Shown piece by piece: positions 8,955-17,641 of a stretch of DNA of 64,000 nt. This stretch comes from Verrucomicrobiota bacterium (GTDB lineage Bacteria; Verrucomicrobiota; Kiritimatiellia; CAIVKH01): positions 13,000 through 76,999 of the forward strand of contig JACKPT010000016.1 in NCBI GenBank assembly GCA_024233345.1. Reading direction: 5' to 3'. The number at the start of each line of letters is the position of its first letter. Within the stretch, counting starts at the first letter, position 1. A program made the position numbers and the translations under genes. The notes under the pieces are model-generated. The model made no database searches. It saw only the letters and a list, made by a program, of their open reading frames with translations, and was not told the origin of the DNA.

Positions 8955-8974
8955 CAGCAAAGGATAATAAAGTT

Positions 8975-10036
8975 ATGAGCAAATCGTATCAAATCGCGGT
9001 CATTGGCGGGGACGGCACCGGACCCGAAGTCGCCCGGGAGGGTGTGAAGGTCTTGGAAGCGGCAGCAGCCAAATTCGGATTTACCCTGAATTTTGAGGAC
9101 TATGACTTTGGCGGCGAACGCTATCTTCGCACCGGCGAAGTCCTTCCGGATAGTGCCTCCGAGGAGATGCGCAAGCATGACGCCATTTTTCTCGGGGCGA
9201 TCGGGCATCCCGATGTCAAGCCGGGCATCCTCGAGAAGGGAATTCTCCTCCGATTACGGTTTGAGCTGGACCAATATATCAACCTGCGCCCGGTAAAATT
9301 GTTCCCCGGAGTGGAATGCCCCCTCAAGGACAAGGGTCCCGAGCATATCGATTATGTCGTGGTGCGCGAAAATACCGGGGATCTGTACACCGGCACCGGC
9401 GGTTTTACCCTCAAGGGAACCCCCAACGAAGTCGCGATCCAATCCAGCGTGTACAACCGGTTCCAGGTGGATCGGTGCCTCAAGTTTGCCTTCGAGTACA
9501 CGCGGAAGCGCAACAAAAAGAATACCCTCGCCCTGTGCGGGAAGACCAACGTGCTCACCTATGTCTACGACCTGTGGGAGCGCGCGTTCCACGAAATGGG
9601 AGAGAAGGACTACGCCGATATTCGCCGCGATTATTACCATGTGGATGCCACCTGCATGTGGATGGTCAAGAATCCTGAGTGGTTCGATGTGATCGTCACC
9701 GGCAACATGTTCGGCGACATCATCACCGACCTCGGAGCGATCACCCAGGGCGGGATGGGCATCGCGGCCGGCGGCAATATCAACCCGGAAGGGGTCAGCA
9801 TGTTCGAGCCGATCGGAGGGTCCGCTCCCAAGTACACCGGCAAGAATGTCATCAATCCCCTCGCGGCGATCTGCGCAGGTGCGATGATGCTGGAGCAGCT
9901 CGGAGAAGAAGCCGCCGCCAAGGCCATTGAGGCCACGGTCATGGATGTGACCGCGAACAAGCTCAAGAGTCTCGCCGCCGGAAAAATGGGGTATACCACC
10001 ACCGAAGTCGGCGATCTTGTGGCCAGCGCGCTCTAA
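8975..10036 (+). CDS. leuB: 3-isopropylmalate dehydrogenase family enzyme
   Basis: A 353-residue beta-decarboxylating dehydrogenase. The nucleotide-binding start is VIGGDGTGPEV. The arginine-rich substrate region is RFELDQYINLRPVKLFPG, followed by VVVRENTGDLYTG. The metal site is NMFGDIITDLGA, and the adenine loop is EPIGGSAPKYTGKNVINP. In leucine synthesis it oxidises and decarboxylates 3-isopropylmalate. Close relatives act on isocitrate or tartrate, so specificity is not certain, but the adjacent asd gene favours amino-acid synthesis. AAAGGA precedes the start, and a phased palindrome array occupies its leader. Confidence 0.82.
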   Translation: MSKSYQIAVIGGDGTGPEVAREGVKVLEAAAAKFGFTLNFEDYDFGGERYLRTGEVLPDSASEEMRKHDAIFLGAIGHPDVKPGILEKGILLRLRFELDQYINLRPVKLFPGVECPLKDKGPEHIDYVVVRENTGDLYTGTGGFTLKGTPNEVAIQSSVYNRFQVDRCLKFAFEYTRKRNKKNTLALCGKTNVLTYVYDLWERAFHEMGEKDYADIRRDYYHVDATCMWMVKNPEWFDVIVTGNMFGDIITDLGAITQGGMGIAAGGNINPEGVSMFEPIGGSAPKYTGKNVINPLAAICAGAMMLEQLGEEAAAKAIEATVMDVTANKLKSLAAGKMGYTTTEVGDLVASAL

Positions 10037-10163
10037 CCATCACCGGCAACAAAAAGACAGGGCAGGGCGGGGACGGTCAACGGCCGCCGGGGACATGGAT
10101 CCCATCGACCCCCTGCGAAGTCGCGGGGATAGACCCCGGCCCATCAATCAAAAGGTTCAAGGT

Positions 10164-11171
10164 ATGAAAAAATACAAGGTATGTCTGGTAGGTATTGGGG
10201 CGGTCGGAACCGAAATGATCCGCCTGCTCAAGAAGCACAACTTTCCCATGGAGTCGCTAACCATCCTCGCCCGCAGTGAGCGGGAAGAGGTGATCGATGG
10301 CGACACCTATCAGGTCAAGGTCGCCTCGCCCGAGGCCTTTGAGGGAATGGACTTTGCCTTCTTTGCCGGTACCGAAGGGGCCAAGGGGGCTTCCCAGACC
10401 CTGGGATGGGAAGCGGTCAAGCGCGGGTGCATCGTGATCGACAATGGCGATGACTTCCGGATGGACGACCGGGTTCCGCTGGTCATTCCGGAAATCAATG
10501 CCGAGGCGTTGAAGCATCATCAGGGATTCATCGCCAACCCCAACTGCAGCACCATCATTGCCCTCACCCCGTTGGCTGCTTTGCACCGCAAGGCGAAGAT
10601 TGTGCGGATTATTGCCAGCACCTACCAGGCAGTGTCGGGGACCGGCAGCTCCGCGATCAAGGAATTGGAGGATCAGGTCAAGGCCTGGGCCAAGGGCGAC
10701 CCGATCGCTGCCGAGATCTATCCCAAACAGATTGCCTTCAATGTCATCGCCCAGATCGGTTCGGAAAAAGAGCCGGGCTTCCCCAGTGAAGAAGTAAAAA
10801 TGCTCCGGGAGACCCGCAAGATCTTCGGGGATGACACCATCAAGGTTTGCTCCACTTGTGTCCGGGTTCCCGTTTTCAACGGCCACGCGGAATCGATCAA
10901 TGTCGAGTTCGAGCAACCGATCAGCCCGGAGGAAGCCCGTGAGCTGCTGAAGCAGGCTCCGGGGGTCCGGGTGGTGGACGATTTGAGCGCGAATGAATTT
11001 CCGACCCCGCTGGATTGTTCCGGCGTGGAGGAAGTCCTCGTCGGCCGCATCCGCAAAGATCCGAGCTGCGACAACGGCCTCGCTCTGTTTGTCGCCGGGG
11101 ACAATATCTGGAAGGGTGCCGCCCTCAATGCGATTCAGATCGCCGAGGCCCTGGTGGCCCAAAACGATTAG
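10164..11171 (+). CDS. asd: Aspartate-semialdehyde dehydrogenase
   Basis: A 335-residue protein. It reduces aspartyl phosphate to aspartate semialdehyde in the lysine/threonine/methionine pathway. It shows the N-terminal Rossmann motif (VGIGAVGTEMIRLL), the catalytic Cys in NPNCSTI and the phosphate-binding RVPVFNGHAESINVEF. The start is MKKYKVCLVG; an upstream in-frame extension into the leuB end has no family similarity. It follows leuB by 127 bp. Confidence 0.93.
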   Translation: MKKYKVCLVGIGAVGTEMIRLLKKHNFPMESLTILARSEREEVIDGDTYQVKVASPEAFEGMDFAFFAGTEGAKGASQTLGWEAVKRGCIVIDNGDDFRMDDRVPLVIPEINAEALKHHQGFIANPNCSTIIALTPLAALHRKAKIVRIIASTYQAVSGTGSSAIKELEDQVKAWAKGDPIAAEIYPKQIAFNVIAQIGSEKEPGFPSEEVKMLRETRKIFGDDTIKVCSTCVRVPVFNGHAESINVEFEQPISPEEARELLKQAPGVRVVDDLSANEFPTPLDCSGVEEVLVGRIRKDPSCDNGLALFVAGDNIWKGAALNAIQIAEALVAQND

Positions 11172-11231
11172 GCACACTTTCACGCTTGTAGAAACCTGGC
11201 GGATTCTGTTATGTATCCGCTTCCATTGGAT

Positions 11232-11307
<76 letters not shown>

Positions 11308-11406
11308 GTCTTCGTTCCGCACCTGCGGGACGAAGGCGGCCACGCCGTCGTGCCGAACCGGTACAAAGGGATTGATGAGGCGAAACGAAGCATGAGGATT
11401 CGCACA

Positions 11407-11444
11407 AGGACGTCCGACTCGCGCCCCCCGGGGCCCGGCGGGGG
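11407..11444 (+). repeat. Direct repeat copy 1 (GC-rich, upstream of four-helix protein)
   Basis: The sequence AGGACGTCCGACTCGCG followed by the palindrome-like CCCGGGGCCCGG recurs with about three mismatches at 12284-12321. The two copies bracket the four-helix/zinc-finger gene. The surrounding 11308-11546 interval has no convincing gene. Confidence 0.8.
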
Positions 11445-11546
11445 CCGCTTGTTTCGACCAGCGATGGCCATCCATGAACAGGGAATCGGTGTCGTGCGCC
11501 CTGCCCCGATAGTCCTTTTTCGCCATGACGCAAAAGGAGCCGTCGG

Positions 11547-12284
11547 ATGAGCGGTATCTTCAGACGCAGCGGCGGATATCGCAAGCTACACTCCTTCAAT
11601 TTCGCCACGATTGTACATCTGGGCACCATCGCTTTCTGCAAGCGTTTCATTCCCTGGCAGGAAGACTCGCTGGGGAAGATCGTCGGGCAAATGGTCGGCG
11701 CGGCGCGATCGGGGCGGATTAATATTGCCGAGGGGTCCGAGCGCGCAGGTACGTCGACAGAAACGGAGATCAAGCTGACCGATGTGGCGCGGGCCAGCCT
11801 GGCCGAGCTGCAGAACGATATTGAAACCTGGTTGGCCGAGCGCGAGCTGATCCCATGGAGCATTGCCGATACCGAGCACCAGAAGCTGTCCGCTGTAAAA
11901 CTGGCGCCGTTTGACTACACCGAGGACGTGCTTCATGACTACTGGACCTACCTTCACCGCGAGCGGCTCAAGTTTGACCCCTGGTTGAAGCACGAGGATC
12001 CGGCGGTTGTGGCCAATGCCTTAATCGTCCTGATTCAGCGTGCCACGGCGCTGCTCCACCGGCAGATGCAGTCACAGGAAGCGGCCTTTGTGAAGGAGGG
12101 CGGTATCCGCGAGCGCATGCACAGGGTCCGCACCGCTTCGGTCGCAGCCACCGAAAAAGCGCCGGAGTGCCCGGAATGCGGCAAGCCCATGCGGCTACGG
12201 AACTCCTCCAAGGGCCACTTCTGGGGTTGCTCCGGCTTTCCCGATTGCCGTGGCACCCGCCCGGTCACGGAGAGTGGTGCATGA
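11547..12284 (+). CDS. Four-helix-bundle suffix protein with C-terminal topoisomerase-type zinc finger
   Basis: A 245-residue protein. Residues about 5-190 are helical and resemble the four-helix-bundle proteins related to those encoded by 23S rRNA intervening sequences (KIVGQMVGAARSGRINIAEGSERAGTS is the characteristic stretch). Residues about 203-240 form a C4 zinc ribbon of topoisomerase I type (CPECGKPM...GHFWGCSGFPDCRGT). Such proteins are thought to bind nucleic acid, but their role is unproven. The SD AAAAGGAG precedes the start. It lies next to tRNA-Ala, is bracketed by a direct repeat, and its stop overlaps an ATG that continues toward mogA. Confidence 0.85.
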   Translation: MSGIFRRSGGYRKLHSFNFATIVHLGTIAFCKRFIPWQEDSLGKIVGQMVGAARSGRINIAEGSERAGTSTETEIKLTDVARASLAELQNDIETWLAERELIPWSIADTEHQKLSAVKLAPFDYTEDVLHDYWTYLHRERLKFDPWLKHEDPAVVANALIVLIQRATALLHRQMQSQEAAFVKEGGIRERMHRVRTASVAATEKAPECPECGKPMRLRNSSKGHFWGCSGFPDCRGTRPVTESGA

Positions 12285-12321
12285 GGACGCCCGACTCGCG
12301 ACACCCGGGGCCCGGCGAGGG
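12284..12321 (+). repeat. Direct repeat copy 2 (GC-rich, downstream of four-helix protein)
   Basis: AGGACGCCCGACTCGCG followed by CCCGGGGCCCGGCG. It matches the copy at 11407-11444 in nearly all of 38 positions and the same orientation, and begins on the last base of the four-helix gene's stop codon. Confidence 0.8.
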
Positions 12322-12385
12322 GATTTCTGACGAATCCGAATCCTCGGCGCTTGCTCCGCAACACAGCGTTGGCGTTGGGAGTCAG

Positions 12386-12928
12386 GTGTCGGGTGTCCCG
12401 CGCCTGGGTGTCATCAACGTCTCGGACCGGGCGTCACAGGGTGTTTATGAAGACCTCCCCGGCAAGCGGGCGGTGGCCTGGTTGGAGCGGGCGTTTGTGA
12501 AACCGTGGGAGCTGGCCTATGAGGTGGTTCCGGACGAGCAGGACTGGATTGAGCGGGTTCTCACGGAGTTTGTGGATCAGCAAGGTTGTTGCCTGATCCT
12601 GACCACTGGCGGCACCGGGCCGGCGCTGCGGGATGTGACTCCGGAGGCGACGGCGGCGGTTTGCGACCGGTTGCTGCCCGGTTTCGGGGAGGCGATGCGT
12701 GCACAATCGCTGAAGATTGTACCCACAGCCATCCTGTCCCGGCAGATTGCGGGCACCCGCGGTTCCTGTTTGATCATCAATTTGCCGGGGAAGCCCAAGG
12801 CGATCGAAGAATGTTTGCCGGTGATTGCCCCGGCGATTCCCTATGCCATCGAACTGATTGGCGGGCCTCGCCTTACCGTCGCACCCACTGCAGACTTTAC
12901 CCCGTTTCTCCCCCGGGAAACCGGATAA
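12386..12928 (+). CDS. mogA: Molybdopterin adenylyltransferase
   Basis: A 180-residue protein. MogA adenylates molybdopterin before molybdenum insertion. The sequence follows E. coli MogA closely: GVINVSDRASQGVYED, the substrate loop LTTGGTGPALRDVTPEAT, PGFGEAMR, PTAILSRQ and LPGKPKAIEECL. A GTG start at 12386 with GGGAG four bases upstream gives the family's usual N-terminus. An ATG at 12281, overlapping the previous stop, would add 35 low-complexity residues encoded by the direct repeat and is less likely. No other molybdenum cofactor genes are visible in the window. Confidence 0.85.
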   Translation: MSGVPRLGVINVSDRASQGVYEDLPGKRAVAWLERAFVKPWELAYEVVPDEQDWIERVLTEFVDQQGCCLILTTGGTGPALRDVTPEATAAVCDRLLPGFGEAMRAQSLKIVPTAILSRQIAGTRGSCLIINLPGKPKAIEECLPVIAPAIPYAIELIGGPRLTVAPTADFTPFLPRETG

Positions 12929-12953
12929 AAAAAGCCGGGCTGAGAAACCCGGC
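12926..12953 (-). terminator. Rho-independent terminator of rpmE
   Basis: On the minus strand a GCCGGG/CCCGGC stem with an 8-base loop is followed by a run of seven T. It lies 25 bases after the rpmE stop codon. Confidence 0.85.
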
Positions 12954-12978
12954 CTGCTACAGATTCTGGGAAGCCTGT

Positions 12979-13224
12979 TTACGCAGGTTTTGCGTAACGC
13001 TTCTTGAATTTGTCGATCCGCCCGGCAGTGTCCAGAATCTGCTTTTGCCCGGTAAATGCCGGGTGAGAGGCGCCGCTGGTGGACAGGTGCACCACATGGT
13101 GCTCTACGCCATCAATGGTCTCCCGCTCCTTGGACGAAAGGGCGGCTACGGTGAGCAGGCGGTTGCCGGTGGGCGCGTCAATAAAGCACACCGGGTTCAT
13201 TTTGGGATGAATATCATTTTTCAT
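12979..13224 (-). CDS. rpmE: 50S ribosomal protein L31 type B
   Basis: An 81-residue protein. Recognised by MKNDIHPKMNPVCFID, SSKERETIDGVEHHVVHLSTSGASHPAFTGQ and the C-terminal RIDKFKKRYAK. It lacks the zinc-binding cysteine set of the C+ L31 form. TGAGGAA precedes the start codon and a strong terminator follows. It is downstream of the nucleoside cluster but separated by about 70 bp, so it is probably transcribed separately. Confidence 0.95.
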   Translation of the reverse strand: MKNDIHPKMNPVCFIDAPTGNRLLTVAALSSKERETIDGVEHHVVHLSTSGASHPAFTGQKQILDTAGRIDKFKKRYAKPA

Positions 13225-13296
13225 GGTCGATTCCTCAAGCTGGTCTAAATGAGCGCGAAACTATGCCTCATTCGCCCTGCCCTGTAAAGGTCTTTC

Positions 13297-14133
13297 TTAC
13301 CGATCCGCAAGTTCGGCGAGTTTGCTCCAGTAGGCCTGAATGAGCCGTTTCATCAGCGGCATGGTCTGGCGGGTGGTTTCGGTAACTTCTTCATGACTAA
13401 GATTTTCGGTGCTGATTCCGGCGGCGGCATTGGTAATACAGGACAAGCCGGCCAATTCGATTCCAGCCGCACGGGCCAGAATGGCTTCGGGTACCGTGGA
13501 CATCCCGACAGCATCCGCACCCAGGGTCCGGTAGGCCTTGATTTCTGCGGGTGTTTCGTAGGATGGACCCGAAGCGGCATAATAGACACCTTCGCTGATC
13601 GGGAGTTTTAATTCCTCGCCAGCTTTTCGCAGGAGTGTACTCAGGCGGCTGCTGTACACGTGGGACATGTCGGGAAAACGTGGGCCCCAGTGGGGGTGAT
13701 GCGGTCCCACCAGGGGATTGACCCCCATGCCATTGATATGGTCGGAAAGGATCATCAAGGTTCCCGGCACCAGGTCCCGTCGAATCCCTCCGGCGGCATT
13801 GGTGAGGAGCAGACGACGGACCCCGAGATGCTTCATGGCGAAAACCGGTAGCGCCACCGGCGTCCAGCCCTCGCCTTCGTAGTAGTGTCGCCGTCCCTGA
13901 AAAATCAAGGTTTCCAGGCCAGCCAGATCGCCCCAGAGCAATTTGCCGGCATGACCCACCACCCCGGTCCGGCCCAATCCGGGAATCGTCTCATACCCCA
14001 GTTCGCCCCGGACATGAAAGGCTCCCGCCACATCGCTCCAGCCGGAGCCGAGGATCATGGCAAACGCGGGGCGGGCGCTGGGAAAAGCGGCTTGGATGAC
14101 TTGGGTGGCTTTTTCGAGCAGCGGATAGTCCAT
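13297..14133 (-). CDS. punA: Purine-nucleoside phosphorylase (trimeric PNP type)
   Basis: A 278-residue enzyme that splits purine (deoxy)ribonucleosides with phosphate to the base and (deoxy)ribose-1-phosphate. Phosphate- and ribose-binding motifs are visible: ILGSGW, GRRHYYEG, LLLTNAAGG, and the base-site region GPSYETPAEIKAYRTLGADAVGMSTVPE. It is the last gene of the microcompartment cluster and lies 18 bp after the pyrimidine phosphorylase gene, so the two are probably cotranscribed. Preference for purine ribo- or deoxyribo-nucleosides cannot be read here. Confidence 0.93.
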   Translation of the reverse strand: MDYPLLEKATQVIQAAFPSARPAFAMILGSGWSDVAGAFHVRGELGYETIPGLGRTGVVGHAGKLLWGDLAGLETLIFQGRRHYYEGEGWTPVALPVFAMKHLGVRRLLLTNAAGGIRRDLVPGTLMILSDHINGMGVNPLVGPHHPHWGPRFPDMSHVYSSRLSTLLRKAGEELKLPISEGVYYAASGPSYETPAEIKAYRTLGADAVGMSTVPEAILARAAGIELAGLSCITNAAAGISTENLSHEEVTETTRQTMPLMKRLIQAYWSKLAELADR

Positions 14134-14151
14134 GGTGGTCTCCGGTTACGG

Positions 14152-15459
14152 TTACGGGGTGATTCGTTCGTGGATCAGGGTGGGGGCTTGGACCGGGTCG
14201 TTCTGCAGATGGGCGACTCCCGCGAGTTCCCGGACGGCCTGGTCGAGGCGAGCCTGGTCATTGGCCAACAGGCGCATCAAAGGTTCGCCCTGCTGGACCT
14301 GGGTTCCTACTTTGGCGATGCCGGTGATCCCGACGGCGTGGTCAATGCGGTCATCGGTTTTGGCACGTCCGCCCCCGAGGAGAATGACTGCCCGGCCAAT
14401 TTTTTCCGCATCGATCGCGGCAATGGTCCCGTTGGATGGGGCAGGAATTTCGGCCTGAAGGGCGGTCCCGGGAAACCGGGATGGATCATCGAGGCAGGCG
14501 GTATCGCCACCCTGGAGCTGAACCATTTCCTTGAATTTATCGTAGGCCTGGCCATTTCGGAGCAAGCGATAGGCTTCCTGCTCCAGCGCCTCCCGGGACC
14601 GGTCCGGGAAAGACAGGGCAATCATTTCCACCGTCAATGCCACCGTCAATTGGGTGAGATCCTCGGGGCCTTCGCCCTGCAGGGTCTTGACCGATTCGAT
14701 GACCTCCACCGCGTTGCCTGCGGTCGCACCGAGGGGCTGGTTCATGTCGGTCAGGAAAGCGGACACTTTTTTCTTCATCGCCGAGCCGACATCCACCATG
14801 GATTGCGCGAGGGTGCGTGCATCCTCGATGGTTTTCATGAATGCGCCCTTGCCGAACTTCACATCGAGCACCAGGCTGTCGATGCCCTCGGCCAGTTTTT
14901 TGCACATGATGCTGGCGGTAATCAGCGGTATGGAGGGCACGGTGGCCGTCACATCGCGCAGGGCGTAGAGTTTTTTATCGGCGGGGGCGAGTCGGGCGGT
15001 TTGCCCGATGATCGAGCAGCCGCATTGGGCGAGGACCTTGAGAAAATCCGGCTCGGACAAATCGGTGCGGTAGCCGGGAATGGCCTCAAGTTTGTCGAGG
15101 GTTCCGCCGGTAATGCCGAGTCCGCGCCCACTGATCATCGGCACCGCGACCCCCATGCAGGCCGCGAGCGGGGCGAGGATCAGAGAAACCTTGTCCCCGA
15201 TGCCCCCGGTGGAATGTTTATCCGCTTTGGGGATGGGAAGCGACGAGGTATCGACCAGGTCGCCCGAATGCATCATCACATCGACCAGGGTCGCGGTTTC
15301 CTGGGGCGTCATTCCCTTGAGATAGATTGCCATGGCCATCGCCGCCATCTGGTAATCGGGAATGGTTTCGTTGGTGTACCCGGTCATGAAGTCCCGGATC
15401 TCGGTTTCCGACAGCGCCAGGCCGTCCCGTTTCTTTTCAATGAGCCACTGAGGTACCAT
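14152..15459 (-). CDS. deoA: Pyrimidine-nucleoside/thymidine phosphorylase
   Basis: A 435-residue enzyme that phosphorolyses thymidine, deoxyuridine and possibly uridine to the base and (deoxy)ribose-1-phosphate. Signature regions are MAAMAMAIYLKGMT, MHSGDL, the phosphate loop KHSTGGIGDKVSL, MISGRGLGITGGTLDK and the C-terminal alpha/beta domain. The length matches the family. It is placed between deoB (324 bp upstream) and punA. It could equally be called pdp, as thymidine and general pyrimidine phosphorylases are not separable by eye. Confidence 0.93.
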   Translation of the reverse strand: MVPQWLIEKKRDGLALSETEIRDFMTGYTNETIPDYQMAAMAMAIYLKGMTPQETATLVDVMMHSGDLVDTSSLPIPKADKHSTGGIGDKVSLILAPLAACMGVAVPMISGRGLGITGGTLDKLEAIPGYRTDLSEPDFLKVLAQCGCSIIGQTARLAPADKKLYALRDVTATVPSIPLITASIMCKKLAEGIDSLVLDVKFGKGAFMKTIEDARTLAQSMVDVGSAMKKKVSAFLTDMNQPLGATAGNAVEVIESVKTLQGEGPEDLTQLTVALTVEMIALSFPDRSREALEQEAYRLLRNGQAYDKFKEMVQLQGGDTACLDDPSRFPGTALQAEIPAPSNGTIAAIDAEKIGRAVILLGGGRAKTDDRIDHAVGITGIAKVGTQVQQGEPLMRLLANDQARLDQAVRELAGVAHLQNDPVQAPTLIHERITP

Positions 15460-15783
15460 AGGGACAGTGTGCCGGGTTGGCGGAGATTGCGCAACGAGGT
15501 TTTCTGGGGACGGAAGGAAGCGAAGTTTGCCATCAAATGGATGGCGACTCCTGCAGCCTTGTGCGGCAGGTGAAGATGTTCCCAGGCTACAGCGCAGATC
15601 TAGATCTCAAAGAGCCCGTTTACGAATCAGAATAGATTCGGTCTCACTCTCGATTGATCTGGGCTCCCGGGTCGGGTTTATTTGGCCAGAAGCCTGAAAT
15701 TTGTTCACAAACGGGCAAGCCCACAGGGTCGATGCCATTGGCACTCCAACACTTTTCTTCAATCTTCACTCAACATTCTTCAT
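15460..15783 (-). other. 324-bp gene-free spacer between deoB and deoA
   Basis: No plausible coding sequence or terminator was found. The spacer holds a perfect 12-bp palindrome AGATCTAGATCT (15596-15607) and an imperfect one TTTGTTCACAAA (15700-15711). It could contain a secondary promoter or operator for deoA-punA. Nothing stronger can be supported. Confidence 0.4.
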
Positions 15784-16962
15784 TCAAAGAAAGGATGTAC
15801 CGCGGGGCATGGGATCGATTCCGAACCAGGTGGCCAGCGATTGAGCAATCGCGAAATACCCGGTGGAAATGCCGAGATTTCGGACGGGCTTTCCCGGTTC
15901 GTAGGCAAGGACGGGGACGCTTTCACGGGTGTGATCGGTACCATGCCAGGTCGGGTCGTTGCCATGATCGGCGGTAAGAATCAACAGATCTCCCTCGCGG
16001 AGCCGGGGCAGAAATCCGGCGAGCCACTGGTCGGTCTGACGCAGGGAGGCCGCATACCCTTCCGGGTCGCGGCGATGGCCGTACAGCATGTCGAAATCGA
16101 TGAAGTTGGCGAAGATCAATCCGTCGCGCGGATCTTCAAAATAGGTCTCCACGGCCTTCTGGGATTGTTCGTTGTTGCCGGTATGATTGCTCTCGGTGAT
16201 CCCCCGGTGCGCGTAAATATCCTCAATTTTCCCGACCGCAAACACGGCTTTTCCGGACTCCTGTACCCGTTGAAGAATGGTTTTTTCTGCCGGCAGAAAC
16301 GCAAAATCCTTCCGGTTCATGGTTCGCTGGAAGGCCCCCGGTTGTCCGACAAAGGGGCGGGCGATCACCCGGCCGACCCGATAGGGATCGCACAGGGCCC
16401 GGGCGATCTCACAAGCCCGGTACAATTCCGCCAATGGAACAATCTCTTCGTGGGCGGCGATTTGGAAGACCGAATCGGCGCTGGTATAGACAATCCAGTT
16501 GCCGGACTCCATGTGCTCCGCGCCCAACTCATCCAGGATGGCGGTGCCGCTGGCGGCTTTGTCTCCGATAATCCCGCGCCCGGTCTTTTCGACAAAGGCA
16601 TGAATCAGATCGATGGGGAAGGAGGGTGGCTCCGGGGGAAAGACATGGAATCCGGGATTCAATTCGAGCCCGGCGATTTCCCAGTGGCCGGTGATGGTAT
16701 CCTTGCCTTCGGAGACCTCCTGCATTGCCCCGAACGAGGCGGTGGGTTGCTCCACCGGGTCGACGCCGGGAATGGCAGGGGAACCGGGGATCAAGCCGGG
16801 GATGTTGCCGAGTCCGAGTTGCTGAAGGGTCGGGAGCGTCAGGCCGCCGGTGGCCTGGCCGATGTGGGGCAGGGTGGCTGCACCCTGGTCGCCGTATACG
16901 TCGGCATCCGGCGCGTAGCCGACCCCCACGGAATCCAGCACAATGACGATTGCCTTGCTCAT
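15784..16962 (-). CDS. deoB: Phosphopentomutase
   Basis: A 392-residue alkaline-phosphatase-fold enzyme that interconverts (deoxy)ribose-1- and 5-phosphates. The metal-binding start is VIVLDSVGVGYAPDA, the phospho-threonine region is EGKDTITGHWEIAG, and the metal ligands recur in FIDFDMLYGHRRD, TADHGNDPTWHGTDHTRE. Family length is normal. An AGGAG sequence lies upstream of the start. It follows the third BMC-P gene by 125 bp on the same strand and links the phosphorylases to the deoxyribose-5-phosphate aldolase. Confidence 0.96.
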   Translation of the reverse strand: MSKAIVIVLDSVGVGYAPDADVYGDQGAATLPHIGQATGGLTLPTLQQLGLGNIPGLIPGSPAIPGVDPVEQPTASFGAMQEVSEGKDTITGHWEIAGLELNPGFHVFPPEPPSFPIDLIHAFVEKTGRGIIGDKAASGTAILDELGAEHMESGNWIVYTSADSVFQIAAHEEIVPLAELYRACEIARALCDPYRVGRVIARPFVGQPGAFQRTMNRKDFAFLPAEKTILQRVQESGKAVFAVGKIEDIYAHRGITESNHTGNNEQSQKAVETYFEDPRDGLIFANFIDFDMLYGHRRDPEGYAASLRQTDQWLAGFLPRLREGDLLILTADHGNDPTWHGTDHTRESVPVLAYEPGKPVRNLGISTGYFAIAQSLATWFGIDPMPRGTSFL

Positions 16963-17087
16963 GTCAGCTTCTCCTCAGGTTGATGATGAAACGGTTCTCA
17001 GACCATGGTCGGGGAAAAAGGGTCGAATGCATAGAAGGAAGCGCAGGAAACCATGCGACATTGTTTGTGCCTCCGGGCCACGCATCG

Positions 17088-17354
17088 CTATGGGTTGATG
17101 GCGTCGATGATGCCGACAATGACGGAGCGCACAGGAGCGGTTTTGTTGCCGAGAACCTGGCGGGCGCCATTGCCCTCGTCGAGAACGAGTACGGTGTCGC
17201 CCCGTCCTGCGTCCACGGTATCGATGGCCACGAGGTAGTTGCCGGAGGGTTGCTGGCGTGCATTGAACTTTTCGACCACCAGTAATTTGTGGCCGGCGTA
17301 GTCCGGGTGCTGGATGGTGGCGTGCAGTTCGCCGGTGACGATTCCGGAGATCAT
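17088..17354 (-). CDS. BMC-P shell vertex protein (EutN/CcmL family), copy 3
   Basis: An 88-residue pentamer-forming vertex protein of a bacterial microcompartment. It shows the EutN/CcmL pattern: SGIVTGELHATIQHPDYAGHKLLVV, AIDTVDAGRGDTVLVLDEGNGARQVLG and the C-terminal PVRSVIVGIIDAI. Its ATG overlaps the stop of the preceding BMC-P gene by four bases. Three divergent BMC-P paralogues in one locus suggest that they may mix or occupy distinct vertices. Confidence 0.93.
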   Translation of the reverse strand: MISGIVTGELHATIQHPDYAGHKLLVVEKFNARQQPSGNYLVAIDTVDAGRGDTVLVLDEGNGARQVLGNKTAPVRSVIVGIIDAINP

Positions 17355-17641
17355 GGTTTCACCAGGTTTTTGCCATCGATGTTCAGTCCGTCAATGATGC
17401 CGATGATCGCGTGATCGACCGGGACAAAGGTGATCTCGAGCGCCATCGCCGCTTCGCGTCCGCCTTCGTAGTAGATCAGCTCGCCGGGACCGGCCATGCG
17501 GGTGGCATCGGCGGCGACGATCGGGGTGCCTTTGGGCTGGCCCTGCTTGTCGAGGCCCTGGACAAGGAGGAGGGGAACGCCCTCCAGTCCGTGATAGATG
17601 ACACAGGGCACGACCTGCCCGATGACCTTGCCGATCATCAT
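17351..17641 (-). CDS. BMC-P shell vertex protein (EutN/CcmL family), copy 2
   Basis: A 96-residue vertex protein. The core is IGKVIGQVVPCVIYHGLEGVPLLLVQ, AADATRMAGPGELIYYEGGREAAMAL and PVDHAIIGIIDGL. The start is the first of two adjacent ATGs, overlapping the stop of the BMC-T gene by four bases. Its own stop overlaps the next BMC-P start, so it is embedded in a tightly coupled chain of four genes from the aldehyde dehydrogenase onward. Confidence 0.93.
   Translation of the reverse strand: MMIGKVIGQVVPCVIYHGLEGVPLLLVQGLDKQGQPKGTPIVAADATRMAGPGELIYYEGGREAAMALEITFVPVDHAIIGIIDGLNIDGKNLVKP

Noticed and set aside
12281..12385. ATG at 12281 as the start of mogA
   Set aside because: It would add 35 unconserved residues encoded by the direct repeat; the GTG at 12386 has GGGAG upstream and gives the normal MogA N-terminus. 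It is still possible by coupling.
12926..12953. Terminator serving mogA on the plus strand
   Set aside because: The T run lies only on the minus-strand 3' side of the stem; no T run follows it on the plus strand.
13885..15573. Long plus-strand frame of about 560 codons opposite punA and deoA
   Set aside because: Both minus-strand genes show full family motifs; the frame is a high-GC shadow.
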